Origin: Epiperipatus broadwayi | Lineage: Eukaryota > Onychophora > Udeonychophora > Euonychophora > Peripatidae | DNA length: 64,000 bases | Assembly: GCA_028023455.1 (NCBI GenBank) | Contig: JAQFVV010012405.1 | Location: 4,219,149-4,283,148, forward strand | Direction of reading: 5' to 3' | Notes under the pieces: model-generated | Database searches by the model: none | Told to the model about the DNA's origin: nothing | The model's input: the letters and a program-made list of their open reading frames with translations, nothing else | Shown here: positions 48,000-59,697 of the stretch, one piece after another | Layout of the letters: every line of letters begins with the position of its first letter | How positions within the stretch are numbered: the first letter of the stretch is position 1 | Made by a program: the position numbers and the translations under genes

Positions 48000-48720
48000 T
48001 ACTATTTCATTCAAACTAAATCTATTCCATCTTTTATGTTTTATGTTTTAACTTATACCACATAAGTAATGAATTTTATACTTATTAATGTATTAATATT
48101 ATAATTCAGCACCATATCTAATTGTAACTGTACATTGTATTCTATTCTCTGCTACATCTTTTCAATGGAAACAATAAATACGGCTTTCTTTTTTAATATC
48201 CTTGAGATAATCTTTATAACATAGAAAGATTCCACTTTCCCTATAAAACCCATATTCAAGTTTACCATAAAACTTTCCTTTTAGAAAGATTTGCCTTGTT
48301 CTTTCATTTTACATATCCAATCCAATGAGGATGTGATTTTACAATTGTGGACTCTTACATCATCACATTCAGAAAGATGAAAAACATATTGACAAATTTT
48401 ATGATCTTGTTATTGTATTTTTAAAATTTTAGAGAATTTTTGATAAGGCCTTTATATTATGATGATAGAGTAGACAATCTCACTTTCACACAATAAATTA
48501 AGTAAAATAACAGCTCTTTACACAACTAATGTAGCTGCAGTAGATATTTCCCTGTTATGAAATACTCTTTCTTTAATTTATTAAATGTAGCAGCAGTTTA
48601 TTGGAGACTGAGTTGTACCTAAACATCTAAATCCAGCTTTCTATTTATAAAACTACCAAGATATTTAAATTCATTTACATTCTTAAGTATGATCAATAAA
48701 CTAGTGTAATCAATTACTTT
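48000..48720 (-). pseudogene. LINE C C-terminal fragment in left arm
   Basis: On minus this contains the GKFYGKLEYGFYRE..., YKDYLKDI-type block (about 48300-48200), as in LINE C at 28.8 kb and the arm copy at 54.4 kb. Frameshifted and inactive. Confidence 0.65.
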
Positions 48721-48935
48721 ATTTCATTCTCAAATTGATAAGTCATGTGACTCCTTGAATGTGTTAGTACTTCTTTAAGAATACTAACATCATTATATCA
48801 AATTCATTTACATTCTTAAGTATGATCAATAAACTAGTGTAATCAATTACTTTATTTCATTCTCAAATTGATAAGTCATGTGACTCCTTGAATGTGTTAG
48901 TACTTCTTTAAGAATACTAACATCATTATATCATA
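48668..48935. repeat. Exact tandem duplication of 133 bp
   Basis: The block starting TTCATTTACATTCTTAAGTA at 48670 repeats at 48803 with no difference seen through ATACTAACATCATTATATCA. The opposite arm (about 53920-54035) has the block once, so this is a recent change in the left arm only. Confidence 0.93.
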
Positions 48936-49530
48936 TTCAAATACTCATTTTTTTATTACTTTTTTTTGCTTATTATATGATTTAGCTTTTCCAATTTTCA
49001 TGTTCTCTTCTAACCTGGTTAAACTGTAAAACTTTTATTTACATTCTATTGATTAACATAGCATGATTAATGTAGCACTCATAATGCTATTATTATATTA
49101 TAAAATTTGGAAGGGCAATGCATTGATATAAACAACTTAAATAAAGTTTATATATCCTGTGATTAAATACTATTAGCTGTGTTGTGTTAATTAATATTTC
49201 GATATTTTATATTTTATTATTTACTCATAATGACATTATAAAGAGTAGAAAACAACTTTGCATTATGCAGTTAAATTATCTGCCATACTGAATGAAGCTT
49301 GGTTTAAATCAAATTATAGTTGGAATTTATCCTCATTAATATTACTTTGCAGATTTGCTAGTTTTTTTTTTGAAATCAAGATTTAAATGCAGTTAATTCA
49401 TTTTATGATTGCAGGTTAAAATCTATCATTAGAAGCCAGTGCATTGATATAAATAGAATAGTGAAATTTTATTGCTCCTATTATATTACATATAATTACA
49501 AGTGCTGTGATATATATATATATATATATC

Positions 49531-50300
49531 ATTAAAATCAGTCAACACATAGACAATCCCAATATAAGTAACTAACAAAAATCTCAAACTGTTGTCAAAG
49601 CAACCTTCTTTACATATATAAGCATTAAAAACTTAAAGCTAAACTAGTCAATAAAATAATCAAAGTACCTCAAATTCACAACTCAACGAGACTAGCCAAA
49701 AAATATAAACTCTATAATACAACCAATGGTTTCACTGCTACAAGCAGAATTCTCAAGTGTAAAGAACTACAAACTAACAACATATTTAAACTAAACAGCC
49801 ACAATTCCATTTATATCCCATACACCCTTAATATTGAAAGAACTTTTAAATAAGTTAATTGCTTCAGGATCATAAATTTTTAATAATAAAATTTTTTTAA
49901 TTTTTTATTTTATTTTATTACTCGCAAATCAGACTACCATAGCCTCATCAACATTAATAATGTGGTCTGTATATTTTTCATGGATATATAAAACAGAACT
50001 AAAATATTTATTTCTAATCCTACTTTTATGTGCTTTTATTCTTATATTTAAGCTCAAACTACTCTGATCTCATATATACCTTCTTACAAAAATAAAGGAT
50101 AATATACATTACTTCAGGAATAGTCTTTCTATCAAAAGTTTTCTTTGTATTATTTAATAAATTATTCAAAGTAAAATGTTTTTTGAAGCAATTTTTTTTA
50201 TTTCCAAAAAAAATTACTATTTTTACATATAATTCTGTAAGAAAACAATTTAAATGGAAAACAAATAAAAACATTTTTTCCCCCATCCTTTACATTATTA
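49531..50300. other. Spacer with unassigned coding traces
   Basis: The plus frame near 49675-49850 reads STRLAKKYKLYNTTNGFTAT and then IYIPYTLNIERTFK. The last part loosely recalls a PLE/LINE thumb-region pattern, but I cannot support a call. The 75-codon minus frame at 50059-50286 is also unrecognised. Confidence 0.3.
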
Positions 50301-50304
50301 CAAA

Positions 50305-50935
50305 TTTGTCAGAATAGCCAATACTCAAATAATTATAAATTTGACCTTTTTGAAACAAAGGTACCCCATTAGAATTATTTAATCTCTTATTTCTATAATG
50401 ATAATTTTTAAAGCAGTTTATGAGTTACAGATTTGTAGCTATCAGGCTTAATTATTGATTCTTTACTCTTAACATAATGAGTACATATCAAATAATTATT
50501 CTTTACATTTCTAATAATGAATAAATATAAAAAAATTAATTTAATAAAATCTAATTCCCTTTCTTCTCATAGAAGGATCAAAACAATTAACACATCTACC
50601 AACTCTTTCAATTAAATTTTTTGTTGTTCTGTCTATAAAATATATTGTAGAAGGAGGAGGTTAGATATTGTTAAATTAAAATTCTTCAATTTATTGGAGA
50701 TTAGAAAAGTAAAAAACAATTGTTTGTTATGTAGCCATTATGTTAAACTAAAGAGTTAAGGTCTATAATTAAACCTGATAGCAATCGATCTGTTGGTTAT
50801 AAAATAGCTGCTTTAAGAAATTATAGTTATAGAAATAAGATATTAAATAATTCTAATGGGGTAGCTTTGTTTCAAAATGTCAATTTTATAAAGATTATTT
50901 GAGTGTTGGATACTCTAATTAATTTTTGTTTTAAA
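50305..50935. repeat. Nested inverted repeat with coding traces
   Basis: The left arm (about 50310-50500) and right arm (about 50740-50930) are diverged reverse complements sharing ACTCAAATAAT, TTTTGAAACAAAG, ACCCCATTAGAATTATTTAA and GCTATCAGG. Between and across them, the minus strand has a short cysteine-containing stretch YFIDRTTKNLIERVGRCVNC (about 50655-50595). I do not recognise the family. Confidence 0.65.
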
Positions 50936-53134
50936 GTATTTTATTTAATAGTAAAAATATTTGCAATAAAGTAAAGAGAGAGATTAAATTTTCTCTAATT
51001 CTATTTTAGATTTCTCCCTTTTGCTTTTTAACAAATAGTTTTATTATATTTTAAGATCAAAATAAAAGCAATCTTTTTATTTTATTTTTTTAAACTGCAT
51101 TTTAAAACCACTCCTTAATTATTACTTTTTAAATAAATTTGACCATCTATTTTTAAATGAAAAATATGCAATGTGAGCTACTCGCCAGTGATACTATATA
51201 TATATTATAATAGTAACTTACAGTTATTATTATTGTTCTAACATGTTTTATCTCTTAGAAAATTATTTATAAATATAATTTTTTATTTGACAATTTTATT
51301 ATGTATACATATATATATATTATTTATATATACATTTGAGTTTTAAATAATACATACCTTAAGCTTTTGAGTAAAATGCCAGATTTGAAGTTAAGAATAA
51401 ATACTTATATATTTTTTTATTTTATTATTAAATCTTAATGTCAACGGAACAATTGATAGTTGAATTAAGCATGAACTTGTAATAACACATGAGCAGATTG
51501 ATTCGTTCTCTGGTTATTAAGGAGAAAAAAAGAAAATCATTTCTCTTTAAATAACTTTTTTTTTTATCAATACTACTGTTCAACGATTGGAATTTAAATA
51601 TTAACTTTTCCAAATTAAGATAATCTGTGGATTAAAATTCTGCAAGGAAAATATTTTAATTTTCTATTAAATCTTAAAGGAATAGCAATATAAAAGAAAA
51701 GAACGTCTGTTTAAGTTTTTTGGAAACTACGTTGTTTTAACACTTCCGTTATTCTTCGGATATATATAAATTTAAGATAATTATATATATAGGATAAAAC
51801 AATGTGTTTTGAGTAAAACAGCTTTGTATTGTAAAGGTTTTGAAACCAACCTTGCATGCTATTTTAAAATATTTTGAAATATTGGATATATAGAACGTCT
51901 AATGATAATAGAAAAATGAAGATTAAGAACATCTACATTCGAAGAATATTTATTTTATTTCACATTAATCAAATCATTGGATATTATTAACAGTTTATTG
52001 ATAAGGATAAATAAAATCATCATTATACCAATGGATTAATAATATACTTTGTAAAAGATCTTCATTAGGATGATGAACTATAGACTTCAATATCTACTCT
52101 CAACTCTATTATAAAAAAGTTTTCTTTATTATTTATTTATATATATTATAATAATGCTTATATTATTTTAATATGTTTATTATTATTATTATCTTTATTT
52201 CAAATTTGGCATCGCATCATTATATCTTAATAGGAAAATTATATTTATTATTAAATATAATTAATTGAAAGCTTGACATAATTCATCAAATTAGATGAGG
52301 GATATAAAGAATAGTTATTATTTGACAGATATCTTAAACAGGATTATATTGTATTTACTACGTAATATTGTAAAAGTTTAATGTACTTTATTTATCAAAA
52401 ATACATATAATATATAAGTTATACAATTGCAAATAGTACTTATATATTGGTAATTATGAAACATATAAATAAGAACGGTAAATAAATTAATAAGTTACAT
52501 AAATTATTAATTTTTGAACCCAGATATTGTTTTTATATATCTATTAATTTAAATTATTTTCTTTAATTTTTGAAAATTTATTATAATATTGAGTTTTATC
52601 ATAGGGTATTAAATAAAAATATTATTTATTAATATTTTTAAAATGATAAAATTCATCCGTATTTATTTATTAATATTTTATTATCTATTATATTTTTTAT
52701 TATTTATTAAATATTGATTTATTAACTTGATCTCTTTGTCTAATCATTATTGAATTATATTATATATATGCTAGTATTATAAATATCATATGAATATCAA
52801 TTGTAATTAATGCTTATATAAAGGCATATAAATAATAACTTGTTTTGGATTTTCCCTGAAGAGAGCTAATTGCAAATTCTCCATGAGTTGAATATCGTGG
52901 CATAATGGTGACTGAAAGAGGGATGAAAGATGGATGAACTAGTCTAAATTATATTAAAACTTATTTAAAGATTATTGAGCTAGCATAAAAAAGATAGATA
53001 TAATCATGGACTTAGTATTTCATTGATTCATTTCTAGCATTCTACCTGAAGACCCAAAGTCCGATTGTAGTGAAATGCATATCCTCTTTCTAGGGAATTT
53101 AATCATCCCCATATATACAACTTAGATTTTAAAT
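50936..53134. other. Very AT-rich spacer
   Basis: No gene or element is recognised. Several TA-rich runs (51185-51205, 51305-51335, 52140-52155) are present. Confidence 0.5.
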
Positions 53135-53300
53135 ATAACCCATTTTGTTATATTTGGTGAACCTAACTATGAAGCATTAAGTTAATGATTTCCAAGCATT
53201 AAATATAATCAATTCTATTATATTTGGTATATCAACTGGGATGATTAAATGCCATTCCGTTATATTTGGTGCCTCAACTAAGGCTATCAAATAGGTCATC
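53135..53300. repeat. Degenerate tandem repeat of about 55-80 bp
   Basis: The string TTATATTTGGTG/TTATATTTGGTA recurs near 53149, 53217 and 53257, each followed by an ACT(A/G)-containing block and a GAT-TAAATGC-like block. It sits just inside the right arm of the inverted duplication. Confidence 0.6.
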
Positions 53301-53929
53301 CCATTATAATATATATATATATATTCTGACTAACATAACACTTGTAACTATATGTAATAATAAGAGCAATGAAATTTCTCTATCCTATTTATATCAGTGC
53401 ACTGCCTTCTGATTATAGATTTTAACTTGGAATCATAAAATGAATTAATTGCATTTGCAACTTGATTTTTAAAAACTAACAAATCTGGAAAGTAATATTA
53501 ATTAGGGCTAATTTCAATTATAATCTGACTTAAACCAAGCTTCATTCATATAGGAGATAATTTAACTGTATAATGCAGAATTGTTTTCTACTCATTATAA
53601 AATTCTTATGAGTAAATAATAAAACATAAAATATGTAAATATTAATTAATACAGCACTTGTAATAATGTTTAATTGCAGGAACTATAAACTTTATTTAAG
53701 TTGTTTCTGTCAATGCATCGTCTTTTTAAATTGTATAATATAATGGTAACATTATGAGTGCTAAGTTAATCATGCTACATTAATCAATAAAATATAAGTA
53801 AAAGTTTTACAGTTTAATCAGATTAGAAGAGGACATGAAAATTGGAGAAGCTACATCATATAATAAGCAAAAAAAAAGTAATAAAAAAATTAATATTTGA
53901 ATATGATATAATGATGTTGGTATTCTTAA

Positions 53930-54590
53930 AGAAGTATTAACACATTCAAGGAGTCACATGACCTATCAATTTGAGAATGAAATAAAGTAATTGATTACAC
54001 TAGTTTATTGATCATACTTAAGAATGTAAATGAATTTAAATATCTTGATAGTTTTATAAATAGAAAGCTGGATTTAGATGTTTAGGTACAACTCAGCCTC
54101 CAATAAACTGCTGCTGCATTTAATAAATTAAAGAAAGAGTATTTCATAACAGGGAAATATCTACTGCAGCTATGTTAGTTATGTAAAGAGCTGTTATTTT
54201 ACTTAATTTATAGTGTGAAAGTGAGATTGTCTACTCTACCATCGTAATATAAAGGTCTTATCAAAAATTCTCTAAAATTTTAAAAATACAAGATCATAAA
54301 AACTGTCAATATGTTTTTCATCTTTCTGAAAGTCCACAATAGTAAAATCACATCCTCATTGGATTGGATATGTAAAATGAAAGAACAATGCAAATGCTTT
54401 CTAAAAGGGGTGTTTTATGGTAAACTTGAATATGGGTTTTATAGGGAAAATTTAATCTTTCTATGGTATAAAGATTATCTCAAGGATATTAACAAAGAAA
54501 GCAGTATTTATTATTTCCATTGGAAAGATGTTGTAGAGAATAGAGTACAATTGAGAATTACAATTAGATATGGTACTGAAGTATAATATT
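53930..54590 (+). pseudogene. LINE C C-terminal fragment in right arm
   Basis: The 54311-54586 frame includes GVFYGKLEYGFYRENLIFLWYKDYLKDI and later FHWKDVVENRVQLR. The first stretch matches the FYGELK-GxR..RyKDxLK block of RTE-like LINE C-termini. It is the reverse counterpart of 48.0-48.7 kb. Confidence 0.7.
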
Positions 54591-55001
54591 AATAAAGATA
54601 AAATTCATTACTTATGTGATATAATTTAAAACATAAAAGATGGAATAGATTTAATTTGGAGAGAAATTCTTCAATAAATAACTGAAAAACTACAATATGT
54701 TGTTTAACAATGCTTAAAATACTATTTAACTGTATGATATTAAATATACGCAAAAATAAAACATTGTAAATATTATTGTTATTATAAGAAATTTATTTTT
54801 TGTTTTGATAGTTAATTCATATAAAGATTTGTAGCTTTGGAATTTAAACTTGTCATCTTATAAAACATAAGTGAAGTTTAAAATAGGGGAGAAAAAATGT
54901 AATCTAAAATTAAATTATTTTTCCATGTCTAATTTTTTAAAATTAAATTTATAATTAAGAAAAACTGCAAATAAGAGATTAATAGAGCAAAAAAAACAAG
55001 A

Positions 55002-55080
55002 TGTGTCAAGCGTTGGTGGCCTAGCGGTTAGCATAGCTGCCTTCCAAGCAGCTGGCCCAGGTTTGCTTCCTGGTCTCGCT
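55002..55080 (+). mobile_element. SINE head derived from tRNA-Gly(UCC)
   Basis: GCGTTGGTGGCCTAGCGGTT starts a sequence that follows the animal tRNA-Gly(UCC) layout. It has an A box (TAGCGGTTAGC), an anticodon loop CTTCCAA flanked by GCTGC/GCAGC (anticodon TCC), and a B box (AGGTTTGCTTCCT). The acceptor stem no longer closes. It shares the TCAAGCGTTGGTGG leader with the SINE at 12.37 kb. Not a functional tRNA. Confidence 0.75.
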
Positions 55081-55084
55081 TTGA

Positions 55085-55300
55085 TATATATATATCATCA
55101 TCATCATTATCAACCATTATCAATCCACTGCAGGATGAAGGTCTCTCCAAGTTTAATCCATCTTCTCCGATCTTTAGCTTCTCTTCTCCACATCACCCCT
55201 GCACACTTTCTTATTTCATCCAGCCATCTCACATGTGGTCTCTTTCTGGGTCTTTTACAATCTCTTGGAATCCAGTTTAAAATTTCAATATATATATATA
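55085..55300 (-). mobile_element. LINE A 3' end fragment
   Basis: On minus, the frame at 55388-55110 contains LNWIPRDCKRPRKRPHVRWL, continuing DEIRKCAGVMWRREAKDRRRW. It is followed by a (GAT)n tail near 55097. This is the same C-terminal tail as LINE A at 6.43-6.57 kb, but better preserved. It abuts the SINE head in opposite orientation. Confidence 0.82.
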
Positions 55301-55511
55301 TATATAAACAAGATATGATATTGGTAAACAAGTTAAACATGTTTTTTGATACACAAATAATGCTGCTTTTAATTTCAAGACAACACAAATTGTTGTGTTA
55401 GAGGATCACTGATATTTGTCTTTAACATATGGCTGTTTCTAAATGCAAACATCATTGAGTCACTGATCTATTATCTGAAAATGTAATAGCTTGCAAAGTA
55501 TTGAATATGAA

Positions 55512-55871
55512 ATTTAAAAATGTTAAACCACTAAACATCACATGAATCACTATATGTCTATATAAGCTAATGATCATGGATTGAAAATATTATTGTGTTT
55601 TCAATTTCATTCTCATAGTTTTGTAGTTAAGTAGAAATAAATATTGGCTGCTGGATGGTTGCAGTAGATCATAAGATCTAGGTGCAGTGCTCTCAGGTCC
55701 AAGGCTCCTCATTGATGAAGGCCATAAGCCAGAAACTAGTCTGGGAATATTGGATGCATATGCATTAGATAGGGAGTTTATGCACAAGCCTTCTGGCATC
55801 CATTGATTACTCTGACTTGCACTGAGTGACACTACTGTATGGAGGATTTTGCCTGTTTAATTTTAAAATGT
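55512..55871 (+). mobile_element. Hammerhead family-1 solo insertion
   Basis: A short minus-oriented fixed end (ACTAAACATCACATGA, about 55531) switches at once to a forward unit from about 55550. This carries the hammerhead at 55706 and ends TTTTGCCTGTTTAA. Similar AT-rich strings (ATTTAAAAATGT at 55512-55523, ATTTTAAAATGT at about 55860-55871) may be a diverged target duplication. Confidence 0.78.
55706..55747 (+). ncRNA. Hammerhead motif, family 1
   Basis: TCCTCA, then TTGATGA (C3 changed to T), stem II GGC/GCC with one unpaired A on each side, GAAA at 55732-55735, stem III AC-TA-GT, C17, then TGGGAA (five of six positions pair). The C3 change should abolish the C3-G8 contact. Confidence 0.65.
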
Positions 55872-56159
55872 AATGTAGCCTGTTTATGTCTGCCATACAA
55901 GATAAAATATTTTCCTAAGTCAATAATCCATTTTCATGCAGAAGGCCTATAGGTGAATCAAAATTAGCAACATATGATTGCTAATATAAAGAAAACCAAC
56001 ACTTATAATTAGATCAATCAAAACATGAAAGATCTATTTTGTAAAAGAGATTGCTTGGCAAACTATCAAGAAAAGATATTTTTTCCAAAATTGATTTATA
56101 CATGCTAATAATAATAGTTATATTAAATGATAATAATACCTAATATAAATAAATGCTAA

Positions 56160-56290
56160 TAGTTTTATTGCTTGGAAGTTCATAAGAAATTCAACCATCA
56201 AAACTGTGAGCACCAGAATCGAATGCAGAATTGCCCGATCCTAAGTCTGATGCTTTTCCAATTATGACAAATCACACAGAGCATAATATT
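56160..56290 (-). repeat. Short repeat with tRNA-like B box
   Basis: On minus, a B-box-like GCATTCGATTCTGG is followed by GTGCTCACAG and then GAACTTCCAAGCAATAAAAC. The same tail is seen near 10.58 kb and, more loosely, 46.5 kb. It is probably an old tRNA-derived SINE. Confidence 0.4.
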
Positions 56291-56569
56291 TAATAATTAT
56301 AGTTGAATGAAATAGTTTTTAGTATGATTACATTAATTTTGATAAGAGAAGAGGTAATAAGGGAACTAAATGTTTTTTATATATTTTTGAATATAAAATA
56401 TTTTACAAGGCATATTTTTACATAAAGAATATGTATTATTTATGCACTAAATGTATTTAACAAGTGATTGGTGCATTATGTGTGTTTTTTATAGAAGGTT
56501 TTTTTTTTTTTTTTAAAAAAAATTTCAAATAATATTAAAGGGAATTAAATAAAATATTAAATTCATCCT

Positions 56570-56835
56570 GAAGACTTGCTGTTTTAATAACATTAGATTA
56601 TTTGGATTGGGGATATGAATTATAGAATAATGACAATGTTTCTATAAATAGATTTTATGGTGAACTTGTGCATTGTTTTATGGAAAAGGCAAGTTTGTTT
56701 AAATTATGAAGATTATTTCAAGGACAATCTAAATGGCTGACTTTGCTAAGAGATAATTCAAGAGAGATTAGATCCTATTTTCATTACAAAGATTATTTCA
56801 AAGATATTCTATAAAAATGATTTGACTATGCATAA
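56570..56835 (+). pseudogene. LINE C fragment
   Basis: Around 56655-56740 the plus strand reads RFYGELVHCF...KASLFKL-EDYFKDN, a degraded version of the LINE C C-terminal block. No longer frame is present. Confidence 0.5.
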
Positions 56836-57284
56836 AATACAAGAAATGTTTGCTGTAAAAAAATTAAATGACCTCAAGTAGACGTATTTGTGACTCACTG
56901 CTCATAATTATCACAAAACTGCCTTTAATTATTTTTAGTTTTCTCTATCTCATTTTTACCATGATTATAATATTCATATTCATTTATAAGTAATTATTTA
57001 TATAATGATAATAATGTTGATTTTTATAGCAAACTAGGATCATTTTATACTTACTGATATGACATGGCTTATAAATTCCAAACCAATGTTTTAGACCATC
57101 ATCAATATATAACAAAATTGATAATTTTAAATTATATACAACAATATAAACTAAATATTGTACTATTAATATGTTTTTTTTTTTGGTAAATTGCACCTGA
57201 ACTTCCACAAAAATGTATACAAAAGAAGTTTTGGTACCTCTATATCATTTTGGATACCAAGAGAAGCATCAAAATCACCACTAA
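56836..57284. other. AT-rich non-coding
   Basis: No recognised feature. The minus frame at 57208-56984 has no motif. Confidence 0.45.
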
Positions 57285-58958
57285 CACAAAAAAGCAATAA
57301 AGGACCCTAGATAATCCCCAAAATTAATAACATAGTATTCCAGATAATTTGTCCATCCACATAAAAATTGAAATTTTCATAAAAAAAAAATAAAGAAATC
57401 ACAGAAATTCCATAACAAAAGTGTAATAAACAAAATTGAAATTTCAAAAATAATATTTACAAAATATTAGTTATTAGCAAATATTACTAGCAGTCAAAAG
57501 GAAAATGTACAAATTAACACAAGAATTAATGTGCTTAAACCAAAGTATTTTAATGTTACAATTAACAAAGTAATAATAAATCTATATAAAAAAATTTCAA
57601 ATATTTTATGCTTAAGCTAAAGTATTTTACTTTTAAATTATCATATCAAATGTGCAGCAGCTAAATAAATTATTAAACTAAGATAAAAACATGATAAAAA
57701 AAATACTAGCATAATCAAAGCACTATGGTTATTAATTTAAACAAATTACATTTTAGAAAATATTAAGATTGAACAAAATAAAAACTTCTGCTTATGTGGC
57801 AAAATATATTATGACTATTTTTACAATTAAATGAACATGATTAAGAAATTAAACAAGTGAAATATCAATTGCAGGAGTAACTAAAGATGGCTCTAGACCA
57901 GAGACCAAACACTACTACTAAAATATTGTCCAAATTATAGAAATGGATGCAAACCTATTTCGTGTTGCAGTAAGTGGGACAATTGCAAATGGTGGTCTAA
58001 ATGCACCATTGAAATTGACAAAATGCAAAAAGTGATGTGACACACCTGACAAACCTTGGTTTAATAATCTAATAGCTAGGGTGCCATAATCAATTGAAAA
58101 TGCCATGGAATCTAGCTAGATACACAAGGATAGACTGGTGCAAACAAAATCACATAACTGGCCAATCCCCTTGTGTGGGAAAAATATGTAGTGGGACACC
58201 CATGAATCCTTAATTTTAAGAAAGTCATGTAGTTTTCAAAATAAACTTATTTCTTAATAATAAAAAAAAAGTGAAAAAAAAAAAAATTACAACAGATAAA
58301 AAACATGCTTATGGTGGTGGAACAGAGTTAGATATTTCATCAAAAATATTTTGTTAAATTTAATTTATTATGTAAATAGATATATTATCTGTAATTATCA
58401 AATATTAAAATCAAAACATTACTGATATTTTGTTAAACAAAAGAAAATCAAGAACTCTTATGGTGTAAAAAAATGGCAGGATGGAAATTTTCAGAAATAA
58501 TAGAGTTTAATAAATAATATTTAACCAAAAAAAGTACAAAATAAATAAATTACTAATGTCTACAAAACAAGCTTATGCATAGCAAATATTAAAATTAATT
58601 TTACAACTAATAATAAAATTATAAAAGCATTTTACATGTGAGCAAAAAAAATCAAAGACAATGGTTTAGCAAATATTAATATTTGATAAAAAAATTTTTT
58701 TAGCAACTATTAGAAAGCATAAGCTTAATAGATATTAAAATTAATAAATAAAACTATAACAACATATTACATATGATTAAAAATTTAAAACAAATAAAAA
58801 ATTATTAAACCAACATATAAATAGTAAAACATGGATATAAAAACATGTAGAACTTCTTATCACTTTATCAAATATTAAAATTAATATTACAATTAACAAA
58901 TATTACATTAAAAACAATTTTTTTATGTTAATTTTTTAAAAAAATAAATTGGAATAAA
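57285..58958 (+). repeat. Outer left arm of a 5.4-kb inverted structure
   Basis: The reverse complement of 61930-62675 matches parts of this arm: AGCAATAAAGGA..CTTAGATAAT near 57291, CATATAAATRGTAAAA near 58813, and ATTACAATTAACAAATATTA near 58880. The arm also contains internal degenerate repeats of ATATTAAAATTAAT-type strings and a more complex block at 57840-58210 that I do not recognise. The continuation of the arm lies beyond the PLE dimer, at 60333-60560. Confidence 0.8.
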
Positions 58959-59055
58959 TAAAATAATAGTTTTTACTTCACCTTTGATTAGTAATTAATT
59001 GTGCTTGCACTTTATGCAAAAAAGTGAAGTTTGTCTAAATCTTACAAAGTTATAT

Positions 59056-59098
59056 GGCTTAGCGCTTTCGGAGATCTTGAGTCTCCATAATCATAGCC
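59056..59098 (-). ncRNA. Hammerhead ribozyme motif, family 3
   Basis: On minus: GGCT, core ATGATTA, unpaired T, stem II GGAGA/TCTCC around CTCAAGA, GAAA, stem III AG-CG-CT, A17, AGCC. All stems are fully paired. The core has A3/U8 in place of C3/G8. It lies about 60 nt downstream of the PLE ORF in sense orientation, the usual position of a PLE terminal-repeat ribozyme. Confidence 0.7.
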
Positions 59099-59157
59099 TA
59101 CTTTTAACTGAAGTTATGTTGTGGTTTATGTAAAATTTTATGCAAATTTTTTTTCTT

Positions 59158-59697
59158 TTATAATGACCATTTTCTGGAAATTGTAAAGCACGATTCTTTC
59201 CGGTTTATTGCATCATTGTCATTTGCAATAAAACATGCCTCTTTGACCTTTCGCTTCACATCATTGCATTCTGTGCACAGTGCCCTTGCTATAGTGGGTT
59301 CAAACCTATGGCCAGTTGTTCTTTGGTGCTCAAAGAATATAGATTTGTTTTCATCGTTAATTATTGCTTTTCTGTACAAATAATGATGTTGAGCTGTTCT
59401 AGTTGTGATGTTGGCACGGGTCTCCCCATATTATGCCACTCTACATCCATTGGTTGGGCATGAAATCCTATAAACTGCTTGGGATATTTGATCAGAAGGT
59501 ATTTTGTCTTTGGTATTGTTTATTATTCTGTTTGTTGATGGTGGGGTGTGGAATCCTAGTTCAAAGGACTCAGCAAATATTTTATAATATTTTCTAGCAA
59601 TTGATGGTACATATGGAAGCATTATTCTTGGTTTATTGTTTTTGACTGTGTCAGACATGGTCAAAAACAATAAACCAAGAATAATGCTTCCATACAT
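59158..59697 (-). pseudogene. PLE C-terminal/GIY-YIG ORF, left copy with one nonsense change
   Basis: Same protein as the right copy, but split by a stop: the first Tyr codon of AYYGET (TAC) is TAA here. That leaves frames 59697-59431 and 59379-59158. Apart from that the two arms differ at few positions, so the dimer is fairly young. Confidence 0.85.

Larger units (their letters stand above)
47770..49530 (+). repeat. Left arm of an 8.7-kb inverted duplication
   Basis: Read in reverse complement, this arm matches 53300-54655 and then 56304-56520. Shared landmarks are the TTTTAAAAAAAA block and CACACAATGCACCA (outer end), GGAATAGATTTA, the LINE C tail, GAAAGCTGGATTTAGATG, and GTGCATTGATATAAATAG with a TA run (inner end). 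It contains a LINE C fragment on the minus strand and an exact local duplication at 48.67 kb. The spacer between the arms is about 3.8 kb. Confidence 0.88.
53300..56520 (-). repeat. Right arm of the 8.7-kb inverted duplication, with insertion
   Basis: Matches the left arm (47770-49530) in reverse complement over 53300-54655 and 56304-56520. The 54656-56303 interval has no counterpart in the left arm. It holds a SINE, a LINE A tail, a hammerhead family-1 copy and a further short repeat. The arms have many single-base differences, so the duplication is old. Confidence 0.87.
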
